64,000 nucleotides of DNA from Vespa crabro (Eukaryota > Arthropoda > Insecta > Hymenoptera > Vespidae). The notes beneath the pieces were generated by a model that ran no database searches, was not told the DNA's origin, and saw only the letters and a program-made list of their open reading frames with translations. The stretch spans positions 5,126,996 through 5,190,995 of the forward strand of contig NC_060969.1 of the NCBI RefSeq assembly GCF_910589235.1, in the 5' to 3' direction. Both the position numbers and the translations under genes were made by a program. Of the stretch, positions 39,607 to 52,399 are shown piece by piece. Position 1 is the first letter of the stretch. Every line of letters begins with the position of its first letter.

Positions 39607-39980
39607 CTCTCTCTCCCTCTATTACCTAGTTTCCTCGATATCCTGCAACATTATCCTCTCGGAACTTCAATTAAACTTGGTGCTTCGGACGAAGGGCTCC
39701 CTTACGAAACAACGAGGCTCGTTGTTTTCGGAAGCTCGACAACGATAAATTATGACTCGGAGAGGCATCCTCCCTCTGATTTACGAGCACCCTCGCCCTC
39801 ACCGTAGACTTTTATACTCCACGACTCGTGACTACCATCCTCTCCTGACCTCTCTTACCGAGAGAATGGCTTGTGGTTCGTTCCTCTTTTTTTTTCTTTT
39901 TTTTTTTGTTTTTTTCGTCTTTCTTTCTTTCTTTCTTCTCTCATTTCGCTGGACAAAAAAGTGCAAGTGTGTGTGTATAA

Positions 39981-40011
<31 letters not shown>

Positions 40012-40647
40012 AAGAAGAAAAATATGTAATATTTTCGAGAAGAAACCTACGTATTATAGTCGTAGAGTTTACTTCGATTCTCTCTCTTTCATTTCTTTTC
40101 GTTTTTCTTCTTCTCCTCCTCCTCCTTCTCTTTTGCCATTTCTTCCCGTACGGAACGTAGTTTATCGGATAATAAAGCTAAAGGAGAAAGGATCTACGAT
40201 TATCCGAGGTCGAGGTCGAGGTCGGTACGTTCTCCGAACTGACGCGAAACGATGTCGTTTTTGGCAGAATATAGGAACTTTCTGAATTGCATATCGACGA
40301 TTCCATTTGATACGTTTTCAAAGGCAATAGAATGAGAAATAGTGGAATTTTTGTGATTTTTCAAAAGCCAGATTAAATAATAGAAAAATATTAATATCTC
40401 TCGAGTGTTAGGAATTAAATAAAAATCTGATAACGTTTCTCGGCATAATATTTGTCATTAGATAAACTAAATAAAATGTTTCGGCTTTTATCAATTACGT
40501 AATAAAAATTTATATCTTTCGAAAAATAATAGCACGCTGACAAGGTTGAAAAAAAAAAAAAAAGAAAATAAAAGGAAGGAAGGAAAAAAAGGAAGGCAAA
40601 GATAAACAAAGAGAAAAAAAAGGAAATACCTATTTCATTATATTCCA

Positions 40648-40681
<34 letters not shown>

Positions 40682-41008
40682 CGTGTTTCTCCATACTTAG
40701 AATTTAGGTTGCGCGCAGCATCGAGCGATTATGCGATCGAATCCAATTACTTTGCCGGTTCATTAAACTAGCTCTTATATACGAAATATTAAATACTCCG
40801 ATATATCACTGCTTAGAAAGCCCAATATAGAGATAATTGGTCGAAGTTAATTTCTCGGCATTTAAATACAACAAATAAGCTGTTGCCTAGCTACGTTAAA
40901 GTGTCATTCGGCATTTATTATATTGGTATTTATTACAATCGAATCGAACAATTTTGACGTAAATTCCATTTCGTCGAATGGGAATATTTCGAGATCCGAT
41001 TGAAATAT

Positions 41009-41106
41009 TTATCTGCGCGATATTTCTATATAAATATGTATGAGAAAAAGTGTAAAACAAAAAAGAGATTTTTCCCTTAAACGTTCCTTGCTTTTAATGG
41101 ATGTGT
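41009..41106 (-). CDS. Candidate terminal exon of a three-exon gene (unidentified)
   Basis: Third exon of a proposed minus-strand model. The acceptor TATTATTTGCAG is followed by two bases, then 31 codons and TAA (TSIKSKERLREK, then a hydrophobic LFCFTLFLIHIY stretch, ISRR end). Its phase matches the GTAAGT donor at 41264. The hydrophobic end could be a tail anchor, but AT-rich DNA gives such stretches by chance. Not recognised as any family. Confidence 0.3.
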
Positions 41107-41264
41107 CTGCAAATAATACACGAGAATAGGAATCACTTTTTATCTGTTCTTCCTTTTCCTCTCTCTCTCTCTCTCTCTGTCTCTTACTCTCTTTTTCGCA
41201 ACTATTCCTCGAGCTAAAACCAGACCGATAAAATAGAGGACATCGAAGAGCGTCGCGCACTTAC

Positions 41265-41455
41265 GCGAGAGAGGACCGAATCCATTTTCGTCGATGTCAC
41301 GAATTTGGACGACGTCCAGGTGGGAAATCGATCGACCTTTACGAGCATCAATGCCGACGATTTCGTTCCTCCTTTCTTCTCTCATTCGCCCTTCAATTTG
41401 GCTGACCAACAGACGTTTAAAACCGAACTCGACGAGTTCGCGAGAATGAGAACGG
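41265..41455 (-). CDS. Candidate middle exon of a three-exon gene (unidentified)
   Basis: Ends at a perfect GTAAGT donor (C|GTAAGT). Open in one frame, with charged, non-repetitive sequence including RMREERRNEIVGIDARKG and HLDVVQIRDIDENGFGPLS. The start is uncertain: TTTTTTACTAG at 41456 (used here) or GTTGGTCAG at 41402; both give phase 2. The antisense strand is also open over about 340 bases (41213-41553) in the codon-aligned frame and reads equally protein-like, so strand choice rests on the splice sites. GC is well above the flanks. Confidence 0.35.
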
Positions 41456-41768
41456 CTAGTAAAAAATTGGCTTCTAATTTTCCTGTCCTAAAATTAAATC
41501 GTCGATGTAATTTATATAATAATAGCCATTCCATTATGCATTTTGAAATATAAAAATATCAATATTTGTTTTCTCTTCCTCTCCCTCCCCTCTCTTTCTC
41601 TCTTTCCCTCTGGAAGAAGTCATCTGCATTTGAAATATCAAAATTGCATACGTGTTCGTGCTTTTTAACGCGTCTTTTGTCAGTGGATTATACCAGAATG
41701 AACAGACGAATACGTGGATTATACCCGAGCTTGAAATCCGAAAAATAGAAGGAGATATAGAGAGAAAA

Positions 41769-41800
<32 letters not shown>

Positions 41801-41867
41801 GAAATGAAAGGAATGTAAGAGCAAAGGGTTGACGAAGGGTCGAGAATTGCATACGGAGACTACTCAC

Positions 41868-41981
41868 AGCACGAGCTGGATTAATTCCCAACCCCCTGAA
41901 GCTTTCGTCAGGCCACCCTTGTTCTCTATCTTCTTTCCTTTTCTTCCACATGCATCCTCTTTTTCTCTTTCTATTTCTCGA
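41868..41981 (-). CDS. Candidate upstream exon of a three-exon gene (unidentified)
   Basis: Ends at GTGCT|GTGAGT. In the frame that leaves two bases, the peptide is REIEREKEDACGRKGKK followed by NKGGLTKASGGWELIQLVL, and it joins the middle exon in phase. Upstream the frame runs into TAA near 42002, so an acceptor must lie in between; GTCGAG at 41982 is a guess with a modest pyrimidine tract. No family resemblance seen. A second minus frame is also open here (GWPDESFRGLGINPARA) but is out of phase with the 41-kb middle exon. Confidence 0.3.
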
Positions 41982-42808
41982 CTCGACAATTTGAAAAATC
42001 GTTACTATTAGAAACATACCAAAACGGGAAAAAAATAAATAACATTTAACAACGATTTTTCGATCTAACATAATACGATTACTTTTTATCAAGACACGTA
42101 ACGTTGTCGATAAATATATGTTCAAAGTATTCTAGTTATACATTTTGCCAGTTTTTTTTTTTGTTATTAGCTCTCATTTGGACTCTCGCTCGTTCTATTC
42201 GTCTGGAAAAAGTCCAAAAATTAGACGCGCTTTCCGTGGAATATTTTGTGCGCTTCGCAACGTGTTGAACGATGAGAGAAATAGAAATAGATAGACAGAG
42301 AGACAGAGAGAGAGAGAGAGAGAGAAGCAGACGTTTTCTCCGCGTTTCCTGCTTTTAAGGGTTTCCGTAAAAAAGTAGAACAAAGGACTTATACGTAAGC
42401 TCAAACGAGAGTGAAGAAAATCTCGTATTGTTTCCTATCTCATCGAGCTCCTTCTAACTCGGCTGATTTTAGTAATTTTTATAACAACCTGTCCCGATGG
42501 GTTATTTTCCGACATTGGAGATTTTGAATATTAACGCAACAAAACTTTAACAATATTGTCCAACATTTTCAGACAACAATCACATGCCGAGATATACAAA
42601 AAAGTTACACATTTACAAGATTAGGCTAACTAACAAGTCTGGAAAGTTTGCAAGCTTTCGTTGTACGTGTGACACGAAAACCAATGAGCCGTTCGGACGG
42701 TACATTAATTAATGGTTAACTCGCTGCACGTTTAACGAGACTTTTAACGTAATGTAGTTAGCAGAGTTATCTTCTCTCTCCCACTTTCTCTTTATCTCTG
42801 TCTCTGTC

Positions 42809-42895
<87 letters not shown>

Positions 42896-45800
42896 AGCAC
42901 ACGTAACATCGAACAAGGTTTGTTCCGAGCGTTAATGTTCCAAAAGTACGGAGAAACTTGTAGGGACTGTTACGAAACAACCCTTCGTTTCGATAATGTC
43001 GAGAAATTCTAATGTCTTATTTCAAATTTCAATAATCGGATAGGCTCTTTCAAAATTCAAACATTTAATCTAATATTCTGATCTCATCTTCGTCAAGTCT
43101 GAAAGCTCGTTAGACGTCGGTGCAAGTTGCGAAATGAAATTTTCCGAGAGACGAATAGAGTGACTCAAACGAGAAGAGAGATAATCCATAGGACGGAACT
43201 ACGCGTATGCGTTGTGTGTGCCACGCGACCGAGACTGATTATTCAAATTTCCACGCGTCGTTGGCTGCTCCGCGTCTTTATGCAGACGATTATAAATATG
43301 CGAGAAGGTCAAACGTCATTGATACTAATTGGTCATGAGGTATTCGACACTTGAACGCGTATACAAACATATAGACATATGTACAGGCAGAGAGAGAGAG
43401 GAAGAACTTTTATTCGAAGCAAAAAATGGTCCATAAACGAATCACGCCATCGTCGTAGTCGTTATCATCGTTGTACCTGGGTCAATAAATTTTCGAAACG
43501 AAAACGATTTCACGCGCCTACAATTCTCCCGGCTCGCTGTCGCGGAAATGGCGAAACGATTGCAATTTCCAAGTGATTGATGAGACTTTTAGAGCTAGGC
43601 AAACCAAGCTTTGCTATCGTTTCAAAAACTTCTAATTCGTTTAACGGATTATATCGATCGATATCTCTCTTTTTCATGATTTGTGAAATTTTTAATAAAA
43701 CGACCTTTCGTGACACTTTGATTGCTGCGAATGAATTTTACATGTATTCTTATCATTATATCTATCTGCATGTTGTATAGGTTTACTCGTAAAAAAGAGA
43801 AAAAGAAAAAAAAAAAAAATAGAAAAACACGGAAAAAATACAAAAGAATTCGATAGGATCTCGTGGCAATCGTCAATTATTTCTAATTAATAATCACAAG
43901 CTGTGCAAAATGAACGGTCTTTCGTAAATATATATTTATACGTAATTTAAAGCTATGATAGTATTAACAAACGTAGAATATACTAGGAAAGGCACTCAAG
44001 GAGAAACATAGCTTCTGCGTAATTTCATCTCAATCCCTCTTTATGTTTTCATTAGGGCATCCTCAGCAAGAATCATAGACGTTATACTACGAGAGATAGA
44101 AATAGACAGAGAGAGAGAGAGAGAGAAAGAGAGGCGACTAGGATTGACACGTACCAATGCTCTTGTACTCTAATCACCAAAGTTGTAGCGATGTGATAAT
44201 GATCCAGCGATTCTGTTTAGAGAAAGAGAGAGAGAGGGAGAGAGAGAGAAAGATTAACGCGAAGTAACATTCAAAAGAGCTCCGATAAAAGTCCTACATA
44301 TGTAACGATACATATATCATGTATATAATACAATGAATAGTGATCAGTGCTGCTAACACATGCATCTTTCCTAATCTATTTGCTCCTCTTCATGCTCTGC
44401 AGGACAATGCGCAATTTCGTCATTGCGAATGAATAGACGTAAATCTTTATAAAGATTTATTATCTCTCTTTCTTTATCAGTCTCTCTCTTTCTCTCTCTC
44501 TCTCCCTCTCACTTTTTACCTCTCATTCTCCATATAAATTCACAAGATAATTCAAACGTAACGAGGAACGACGAGATCGATAACCATACTTTTTGCTGTC
44601 AAAAAATCAAAGACATCAAATAACAAGAGAACAAAAAGGAAAACAGAGCAATAACGTGATAAAAAAAGGGAGGGAGGGAGAGAGAGAGAGAGAAACGGAG
44701 ACGAGTAGATAGAGTGAATGTCACAATTTTGATAGCAACGAGACACGAAAACGCCCGCTCGTAAAACGTACGATAGAGACCGATAGAAAATGTTTAAAAG
44801 AATCTCTGTTTTTCGTGTGACAAATACGCTCGTATATTACCGAGAGATAAATTTATATATTCTTATGTATCGGTAAAATGAAGTATTCTTGAACTTTGAC
44901 AGCAAAATTGACAAGTCTCGAGACAATTTTGTCTATGATGAAGAAGAGAAAAAAAAGACAATGATGTAGATAATAATAATAATAATAATACTTTACAAAA
45001 GTCCAAAGACCTCGTAGTTAACCGTGCATAATCGTTAATGATTCGCCGGTATATTTTCTCTCTCTCCCTGTCTAATGCTTTTTGCTTTGGGGGCGTTGAA
45101 ATTTACGACAATGTTGGACGATGATTGTCAAGCCGTTGATGACGGGTCAATGGCAGCCTCTCATCATCCACCGACTTATTCCAATAGCTCCCAAGACTAT
45201 TCTCGATTGCTTTATCTACCAATTAGGCAAACTTTGACCTCGCTTTAAACGACGTCTCGCGTTAATTAATTGATACGAATTCTAACAGGTTTCGGACAAT
45301 AATAGAATTCGAAAAAAACAACCGAGTGAAGCTATTCATTTTTCAATCCCTTTCTTTCGTACCACTTGAATGATCCTAATTAATATAGATTATTCCTAAT
45401 GGATTTACGTTGCCAAAAAAAAAAAAAAAAAAGAAAAAAAAAATCATACTTGTACATTACGTCCATGAATATTCTTTGTACTTATTATATACGTATCCAA
45501 ATTTACGAGGTATGCATAATACAATATACAATATTTTCTCGATGAAATATAAAAGGTTTATATTGCGCATAAAACATGGTGTATAGATGTTCCTAAAGTT
45601 GTAGTCCTCTTCGAAGGTCGATATTCGTTGGATGAAATTCGATTAAAGCTATCGTCTCCCTCCCTCGCCCTCTTTTTTTGACTAGAACGCGATATATATC
45701 GAAGTTGGTGCTCCGTGTGTCGCTAACAAAATCCTCTATCTCTTTCTATCTTCTTGCACGTACTCGATCATTTACTATTTCCTAAACTTTCTACGATCTC

Positions 45801-46737
45801 ATTACGTCTACCTTCATTCGACTTTAATTATATCGATCGCTTTCAATTAAATTGTTATGGAAAATATTTATTACATCTGGAGAGTGATATTTAACAGAAA
45901 TTAATAATATAAAAACAGATAATATATCGCAGTTTTATTTATATTTAATCGAGTCACCTGATACGTTTCCATTAAATATCGATGAAAATAATAATAATAA
46001 TAATAAAGCATAATTATACAAGACGATGAAATATTAAATGTATAGTTATTTTCGAACGGTCGATCGTAGCGTGACTATGCTGACAGGAAAATCGATCTAA
46101 CTAATTACGGATGATTAACGATTATGTTTGCCATCATTTACGAAAGGAATTTATTTGATAAAACGAATGTAAATGTTATCGCAAAAAAAAAAAAAGAAAA
46201 GAAAAGAAAAAACCTACGTCGATCGAGATAATGAATGAATTTCACTTGATAAATTCAGAGGAAGAGAGGTCGTCCTTCCTTGATATATCGTTGTTTTCTT
46301 TCGCTTAAAGATTTTTAATGGAATGATATCTAATTGACCTTCCTGTTTTCATGCGTGTCTAAACGTGTCTAAACGTACGTACATATGTACACACACATAT
46401 ATATATATATAAATTGATTGTCTTAGAGGAAAAGACAGAGGTAGAAAAAAGGTTATGAAAATAAACAGAGGAGAACGCATCCGACCGTAATGGATTTTGC
46501 TTCGTTCGGATTCCCTTACGCAGTAAAACAACGAAACGAGATAAAGTCAAGCAAAGTCAGCGTGTTCGATTACGTAACACTTACCTTTCTCACTTTCACC
46601 ACCACGCACAACAAACCCTCGGTTGATCTTGGCTTGCCCACGTGCCGACTCGTCGTCGTCGTCGTTCCCTCTCACTCGCTCATTCTCTTCCTTTGTCCGT
46701 CTTTCTCTCTCCCACTCTCTCTCTCTCTCACTTCCAG
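41982..46737. other. AT-rich DNA with long CT run
   Basis: Holds (GA)n near 42296-42323, the 76-bp (CT)n at 42817-42892, GA runs near 44108-44132 and 44221-44250, AAT triplets at 44972-44990 and an A/G tract at 45414-45443. Stretch 45060-45300 is unique, with TTTGACCTCG (reverse AGGTCAAA, a nuclear-receptor-type half-site). No exon supported. Confidence 0.55.
42817..42892. repeat. (CT)n microsatellite
   Basis: 38 perfect CT units after CTGT-interrupted sequence. Confidence 0.98.
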
Positions 46738-46830
46738 TGGAAGCTCTCCTCGGTGAAAGCAGCAGCAACAGCAGCAGCAACAGCAGTAGCCTTGGCCTTT
46801 AGCGTCGTACAAAGACGAGTTCTTCCTTGA
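46738..46830 (+). other. CAG/Ala-repeat open frame after a strong acceptor (possible exon)
   Basis: After a CT-rich tract ending CACTTCCAG the plus strand reads WKLSSVKAAATAAATAVALA then FSVVQRRVLP and TGA. The Ala/Thr run comes from a GCAGCA/ACAGCA repeat at about 46757-46787. It lies 300-700 bp from the CCAAT block at 47160-47470, so it may be a leader exon rather than coding. Confidence 0.2.
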
Positions 46831-47159
46831 TTCCTCCGCGTACTGCACTAGAGAATAGAATAGCAAAGAAAACGTAGAGACGATCCGACGACAACTGACC
46901 TTTTCGAACACTTATATACCATCGAATCCGATAATTTGTCTTTGTACATATATGTATGTATATTTCGGTATCTCAAGAGCTTTTCTAAAAGGTTTTACGT
47001 CACGCGAGCGCAAGTTTCACAAAGCACCACGTTGTTATATCGTTTAATAAAACTAATCCTAAAAAATGAAATCAAATAAAGTATAAAGCGTTTGTTTGGA
47101 AATAATATGTCTGAAATAGATGTCTACGCATAGCAGAAGAATTACGTTCGTTTCGGATA

Positions 47160-47470
47160 ATGTCACGCGACACACTGGGGAGTCCTCCTCCAAAAAAAAA
47201 CGATATCGAAATTTCGATGAGCGCGTAAGCGCTTCCGATATCGACCGCACGAAGTCTCGTCGTAGACTGGCGCACGGCAACCAGCCGGGAGTGGAGCCAA
47301 GCGCGCTCGTTCACCTTCGCCTCTCTTCGGCTCCACTCGGATTAGACTTCGCTTCGCTATTTCCCACTCGACTCAACGGCGCGTATAGAATCGCCGCGCC
47401 CGATTGGTCACGGCGCCGGCGCCGTCTCAACGACGATTGGTCCGTCAGATTATTTCGGATTGCTCGCGGG
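47160..47470. promoter_or_regulatory. CpG-rich promoter-like block with paired CCAAT boxes
   Basis: The most CpG-dense stretch in the window. GATTGGTC occurs at 47402-47409 and again at 47435-47442, i.e. two NF-Y-type CCAAT boxes on the minus strand 33 bp apart, about three helical turns. Between them is a perfect 16-bp palindrome (ACGGCGCC/GGCGCCGT, 47410-47425). A perfect 10-bp inverted repeat GAGTGGAGCC/GGCTCCACTC lies at 47289-47298 and 47329-47338. Donor-like sites face both ways: minus AAG|GTGAAC near 47313 and plus GG|GTAAAC at 47471. The open plus frame here (47120-47473) is probably a by-product of high GC. Transcription direction is unresolved. Confidence 0.5.
47410..47425. other. 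16-bp perfect palindrome between CCAAT boxes
   Basis: ACGGCGCCGGCGCCGT reads identically on both strands; one GATTGGTC ends at the base before it and the other begins 10 bp after it. Confidence 0.9.
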
Positions 47471-47784
47471 TAAACGTATCTTTGAATTAAACGCGATTCT
47501 CTCTTATATTAATAAATAAACAATATCTGTGTCAATTGAGCGGTGAGTTCGTTGACTTGTTTTCTCCATCGAAATTCTATCTCATTTCAAGTTATTATTA
47601 TCTTTTTACGAATATTTATCTTCTTCCGATTGATTATAACATTTCAAATACATACGTACGTATCATCCTTTTTCCTATAGATTAATGAAAAGGGAATCTT
47701 TTTCTATTGACGTGAAATCGATTGTTACGCTATTATTGAATGTCGATATGCATGCACATGTGCATAAGCACGCGCTCACATACA

Positions 47785-47828
<44 letters not shown>

Positions 47829-49311
47829 TATTACAATCCATGTAAATCCATGTCCGAGCCACACTTGATTACAATTCTTTATATTCTTTTTTTTCTCGAT
47901 AAAATGCAACGTTTTGCGATTCGTTAAACGCATCGGAAAATTTACGGATTCATATCGGAAAATTTAGAGTTTTTGCATTTACCGTTAATCGCGCATGAGC
48001 TCTTTCGAAGGAAATATATCAATTGAAAATTGTGGAAAGATGAAAAACAAGAGAAAAATAGAAAAATATCGAATATACGTTGCATATATTGTACTGGCAA
48101 TATTCCAGATGAGAGGTACTTGTCCGCATCCCAAGAGAAACCGCCTAGTAAAATCTTGTTTCATATCAGTCTTCCATTTTACTCTACTACGATGATATTG
48201 CGAGAGCTGCTTCTGAACTTCTCTTAGAGCGTATCTCTTTCTCTCTTATTATGCAGTAGCCATGGAAGATGTACAAGAAAAAAAAAAAAAATAATAATAA
48301 AAAGAAGAAAAATAAAAAAAAATAGAGCAAGAGAAGAAGGAAGAAAAAGAAGTAGAAAGAAAAAAGATGCTCGAGAGAGAAAGATTGGAAGAAACAAAAT
48401 TGGAAATGTTTCTAAAGAACAAGAACGTGGGACGAAATCTACGAGATAGGAGAGGTGAACATTTTGGAAAAAGTAAAGAAGACGCAGTGTTTCGTGGGAA
48501 AAAGAAAAAAAGAAAAAAGAAAAAGGAATTAAAAAGACCGGAGATAATGGTCTGACCCGAATATAAACGCTAAAAAGTAAAGTTATCCTCTTAAAGCCGC
48601 TATTCTCGATCCGCGTAATACAGCGGATTTATAAATATTAAAGAGATTAAAAAAAGAATTGACGCGTTACTTCAAGTACGTCTTATCAATGGATACAATA
48701 CGCTTGATTACATTTTGTAAACAAAAGCCAGACTGTTTATTTCTCTTTATGCTTCTCAAATCACGGAGTTAAATGAATGGAAATTTATTTTATAAAAATA
48801 ATACGTTCTTTGTTTCCAACATTCAGCCTAACAATTGGCATCTAGCGATATACGATAATACTCGTTAATTAAAAATTCACGAATTTAAGAAAATAATTTC
48901 TAACGTTTTGCGATAATGAATGATCTTATACGTTACGTCTTCTCATTATAAAAATATCAATGAATTGCAAAAAAGAAAAATAATAGAGTTCCATTTAAAA
49001 TAAAATGAATTTGACTTTGAAATTTCACCCACCACTCGACTTGCAAAAAACGCATTGCACGCTAGATATTCCAATTTTCCAAGATAAACGGGACGTCCTG
49101 TATTTCTACATATAATTACACAGACTGATACGGGTAAAGCGCTAAAACTTTACATGGAACCGCCTTATATACGTGTGTGTATATATATATATGTACATAA
49201 GATTTGACGTCACCGCAAGTTCGTTTCATGTAATGAGATTCATTAAAATTTCGACGTAACATTTCCTTGTCACGACGGGAACCAATAAACGCTCTGATAT
49301 TTCCGTGGCAG

Positions 49312-49542
49312 ATGCTTCAACGTTTCTCAGTAGCACGTAGAAGCGGTAACGGCAGCAACAGCAATAGCAGCAGCACGTTGAGAATTTCTAGCCCATTAAC
49401 GTGCAGACAACCGCGAACTGATCTCAACGATGGTTACTCTTCATCCCCCTTTCTTTCTTTTACTATCTCGTCAACGTCGTCAAGTTTTCTAAATAGATTA
49501 TCATCATTTTTCATAAATCTCATTGTTCTCGAAGGAGGATAA
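49312..49542 (+). CDS. 76-codon Ser/Asn-rich ORF (unidentified)
   Basis: ATG at 49312 directly after TTTCCGTGGCAG, so this could be an exon start rather than the translation start; the frame is open upstream to at least 49267. It reads LQRFSVARRSGNGSNSNSSS, then LRISSPLTCRQPRTDLNDGY, then Ser/Phe-rich sequence ending VLEGG. The AGC/AAC run is a short triplet repeat. No family recognised. Confidence 0.25.
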   Translation: MLQRFSVARRSGNGSNSNSSSTLRISSPLTCRQPRTDLNDGYSSSPFLSFTISSTSSSFLNRLSSFFINLIVLEGG

Positions 49543-49689
49543 ACCGATTGACTAGTAAAGATTGCATTCGGTTAACATTGAAAACGAAGATATAATTAAT
49601 ATCCAGCGTATGTCTACGTGACAAAGGTGTATTAGATCTTCCTACTGCTCCTTTCTATCTAGTACAATGTATACACACTCTCTTTCCCT

Positions 49690-49692
<3 letters not shown>

Positions 49693-49741
<49 letters not shown>
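49693..49741. repeat. (CT)n microsatellite
   Basis: About 24 CT units. Confidence 0.97.
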
Positions 49742-49745
<4 letters not shown>

Positions 49746-50128
49746 GTAACATTCGCAAAGTCTCGTGAGAACGTTCACGTGCGTTGGACGACTTTGTTCC
49801 AGGATGAATACCTTTTAGTTTTGCTCGCGTAGGCGTACAGACATAGCTGCTTGGTGTGAAAGGAGGAAGATAATACGTATATGTATGTGTGTATGTGTGT
49901 CCATGTATGTTTGAGCAAGAGAAAGAGATAGGTAGATAGATAAAGAGAAATGGTGGATGTTGGAGAGCATCTTCCTTCCTCGAGGCATACGGGATGCATT
50001 AGAGTAGTTCGCGAGTGCATGTCGCATCACCCTTCTCTCTTACCTTCACCCCTTATCCTAGAAAACAATGATATCCGACATCCGCCACTTTGAATCAAGC
50101 TGTTGAGACCGGTTACTTCCGGTGCCCT

Positions 50129-50159
<31 letters not shown>

Positions 50160-51059
50160 GCTACTCATCGTAAAACTAAAACTTGCCCAAAAGTTTTGTA
50201 ATGGCTGTTCTTTGTTGGAATAACGTAATTAAAGTTTCGAAGAGACCAAATCGAGAAGGGTAACGGAAACGGTCGAGTTTAAGAGAAAATTCACAGGTAA
50301 ATATATCTGCTTGCTCGTCATCATCATCATCATCATCATCTTCGTCTTCTTATTCTTCTTGTTCAACTTTGTTTCGTTCTGTGGAATTAACGACTATGTG
50401 GCATTCCCATCCTCGAAGTTTATTTTTTATGTTTCGTTACAAATTCAAACTACCTCTTATACGAAGAAACTCGACGCTCTTTTCATTCATTTCTAAATTA
50501 CACCGGACTCGTAACTATTATACGTATATCTCTTTGTACGGCTTCTTTCAAAGGACTTGACTTCCGAAAGGGATGTTAAAAATACGTTAAAAGAACATGG
50601 ACGGGAATAAAGAAACACGTTCAGTGACACGAGAAAAGGAGGAAAAGGAGGAGCAAGAGTTACGAGACGAATGCCGAGGCTATTGAAAATTGTAGAAACA
50701 CCGAGGAGACGAAAAGAAAGATACGGAGAAGATGAGAAGAAGAAGAAGAAGAGAAAAGGAAGGTGAGTGAACGAGAACGTAGGCAAATGCAAAAGAGAAA
50801 AGGCACGACACTTGGAGAGAAGCCATGGCAATTAGTGCTATATAATGGATGAAGAGAAGTTAATGTCTTAGAATTAGCAAAGAACGACTGAGAATTATGG
50901 TACTTTTATAATACTTTCTGGATAAAACGTCATGCTAATTCGCGTACGTTACACCATCTCAGTTCGTTGGATTTCGAAGGAACGAAATTTCGAGAGGAAC
51001 GCTTCGATTCCCGGCAAACGAATGAACCGATAAAGAAAAAAGAAAAGAGAAAAAAAAAT

Positions 51060-51108
<49 letters not shown>

Positions 51109-51920
51109 CATGTACTCCGCCTTGACTTCCTTCTCTTTGGCCTTTAGCCACCCCACATCTCATTCTTTTCCTAGTTTCCTCCTTTAGGTGCTGACGAGGT
51201 GTCTTGGAGGAGTGCCAATTTACACCCACGACTTCTTACGATGGCCTCAAGAAATTCTAACAAAAATAATCCCGCTATCTCATCCTTTGATCCCACAGTC
51301 GCAAAGTAAGTCCGATTTGTTAAGGGTTGGGACGATTATTTAAATTAGATATCCTCGTGATCGTGCTAATAAAGCAAGCTCGTTTTCTCGAATAAGCGAA
51401 TCAAGTGCTGACTCGACGATCTCTCAAACAAAAAACTCTTTCTACTTTTTACGGATTAAGCAAAGAGAAACGAGCGGAAACATCGGGGAATACGTAAAAA
51501 TCTTTTGAATTATTCGACAGTGAACGTGAAAAAACTTGACTCGTTTCCGCATGAAAACCATTTACAATTAACCAAAGCTTTTCTACGATTCTCGGCGCGC
51601 ATTCGCCAGTGCGAAACGTGACATGGAGCTCGAGAGTACCATTCCCAGATCCATTTCCAGGCTCGCATGAGAAACGATTCGTGTCTGGCGAAGGAAACGA
51701 GCGATTTGTTAATACCCTGATGAACGCCGCGAGTTAAACCGCGAACGATAAAAGCCGTGCTACGAACCAACGAGCGTTCTAATCCAGGAGATGCATCACC
51801 CTACGGATACTAGCGGAAAATTTAGAAAAAATTCGATTAATCCAACAAGCTCTAGGAAGTCGTATCTCTTCTTTTCAAGTTCCTATCTTATAGTAATAAA
51901 ATTCTCTATACTGTGTATAC

Positions 51921-51921
<1 letters not shown>

Positions 51922-51976
<55 letters not shown>
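51922..51976. repeat. (TA)n microsatellite
   Basis: About 27 TA units. Confidence 0.97.
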
Positions 51977-51983
<7 letters not shown>

Positions 51984-52237
51984 CACGCATATATAAGCGA
52001 GCAAACACGCACATCAAATACCGTTAATTCATTATCCATTTTATCATTATGTTGTCGAACACATAGTCGAAAGCTATACTTTTCATCAAAGTTTCACAAA
52101 CACTTTATCATGGAATTTTAGTAAGAAACATGACTTCACTTTATTATTATACGTTCGTTATTTGAAATAAATCTTTCGGATGGATATATCCCGTCGAGGA
52201 AAATTCAAATACATAGATACCATTGGGTTAGAGTGGA

Positions 52238-52399
52238 ATGCGTAGGTCTCGACCACAAGCAAACGCGTGTCGTCCGGCTTTCGCGTCCGAAATCAACGAT
52301 TATGGGTGTGCAGCACAGGAGGTGCCGCCATTTCCCACAGAAGGGGTGTACCTATGTGGTCGTAGAGGAGGTGGAGATAGAACTGGTGCTATGTGGTAG
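52238..52399 (+). CDS. 53-codon ORF in a GC-rich island (unidentified)
   Basis: ATG at 52238 to TAG at 52399. The peptide MRRSRPQANACRPAFASEIN, DYGCAAQEVPPFPTEGVYLC and GRRGGGDRTGAMW lies in a G-rich island unlike its AT-rich flanks. A second plus frame (from 52233) is open to 52439 with a different peptide. The element AATCAACGAT occurs at both ends of the island (about 52292 and 52422). It could be coding, a non-coding RNA or a decayed insert; I cannot tell. Confidence 0.25.
   Translation: MRRSRPQANACRPAFASEINDYGCAAQEVPPFPTEGVYLCGRRGGGDRTGAMW

Larger units (their letters stand above)
36361..41008. other. Gene-poor DNA around the 37065-37134 segment
   Basis: Contains (CA)n-(TA)n at 36587-36617, AAT triplets at 37430-37450, (GGAA)n at 37753-37798, (CT)n at 39571-39605, (GT)n at 39966-40000 and (GA)n at 40650-40677. 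A TTCTTCTTGCAG at 39383 is followed by a 12-codon frame and several AATAAA hexamers (39403-39450), a possible but unproven 3' terminal exon. Confidence 0.5.
47474..52237. other. Gene-poor DNA apart from the 49312 ORF
   Basis: Repeats: (GA)n at 47790-47824, A tracts at 48270-48322, (CT)n at 49693-49741 and 50130-50152, ATC triplets at 50319-50342, (TA)n at 51072-51105 and 51922-51976. A GGAAG|GTGAGT donor at 50763 follows a short Arg/Lys-rich frame starting ATG 50671 (MPRLLKIVETPRRRKERYGE); it is purine-rich and unproven. Bases 51540-51790 are unique and non-repetitive. Confidence 0.5.
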
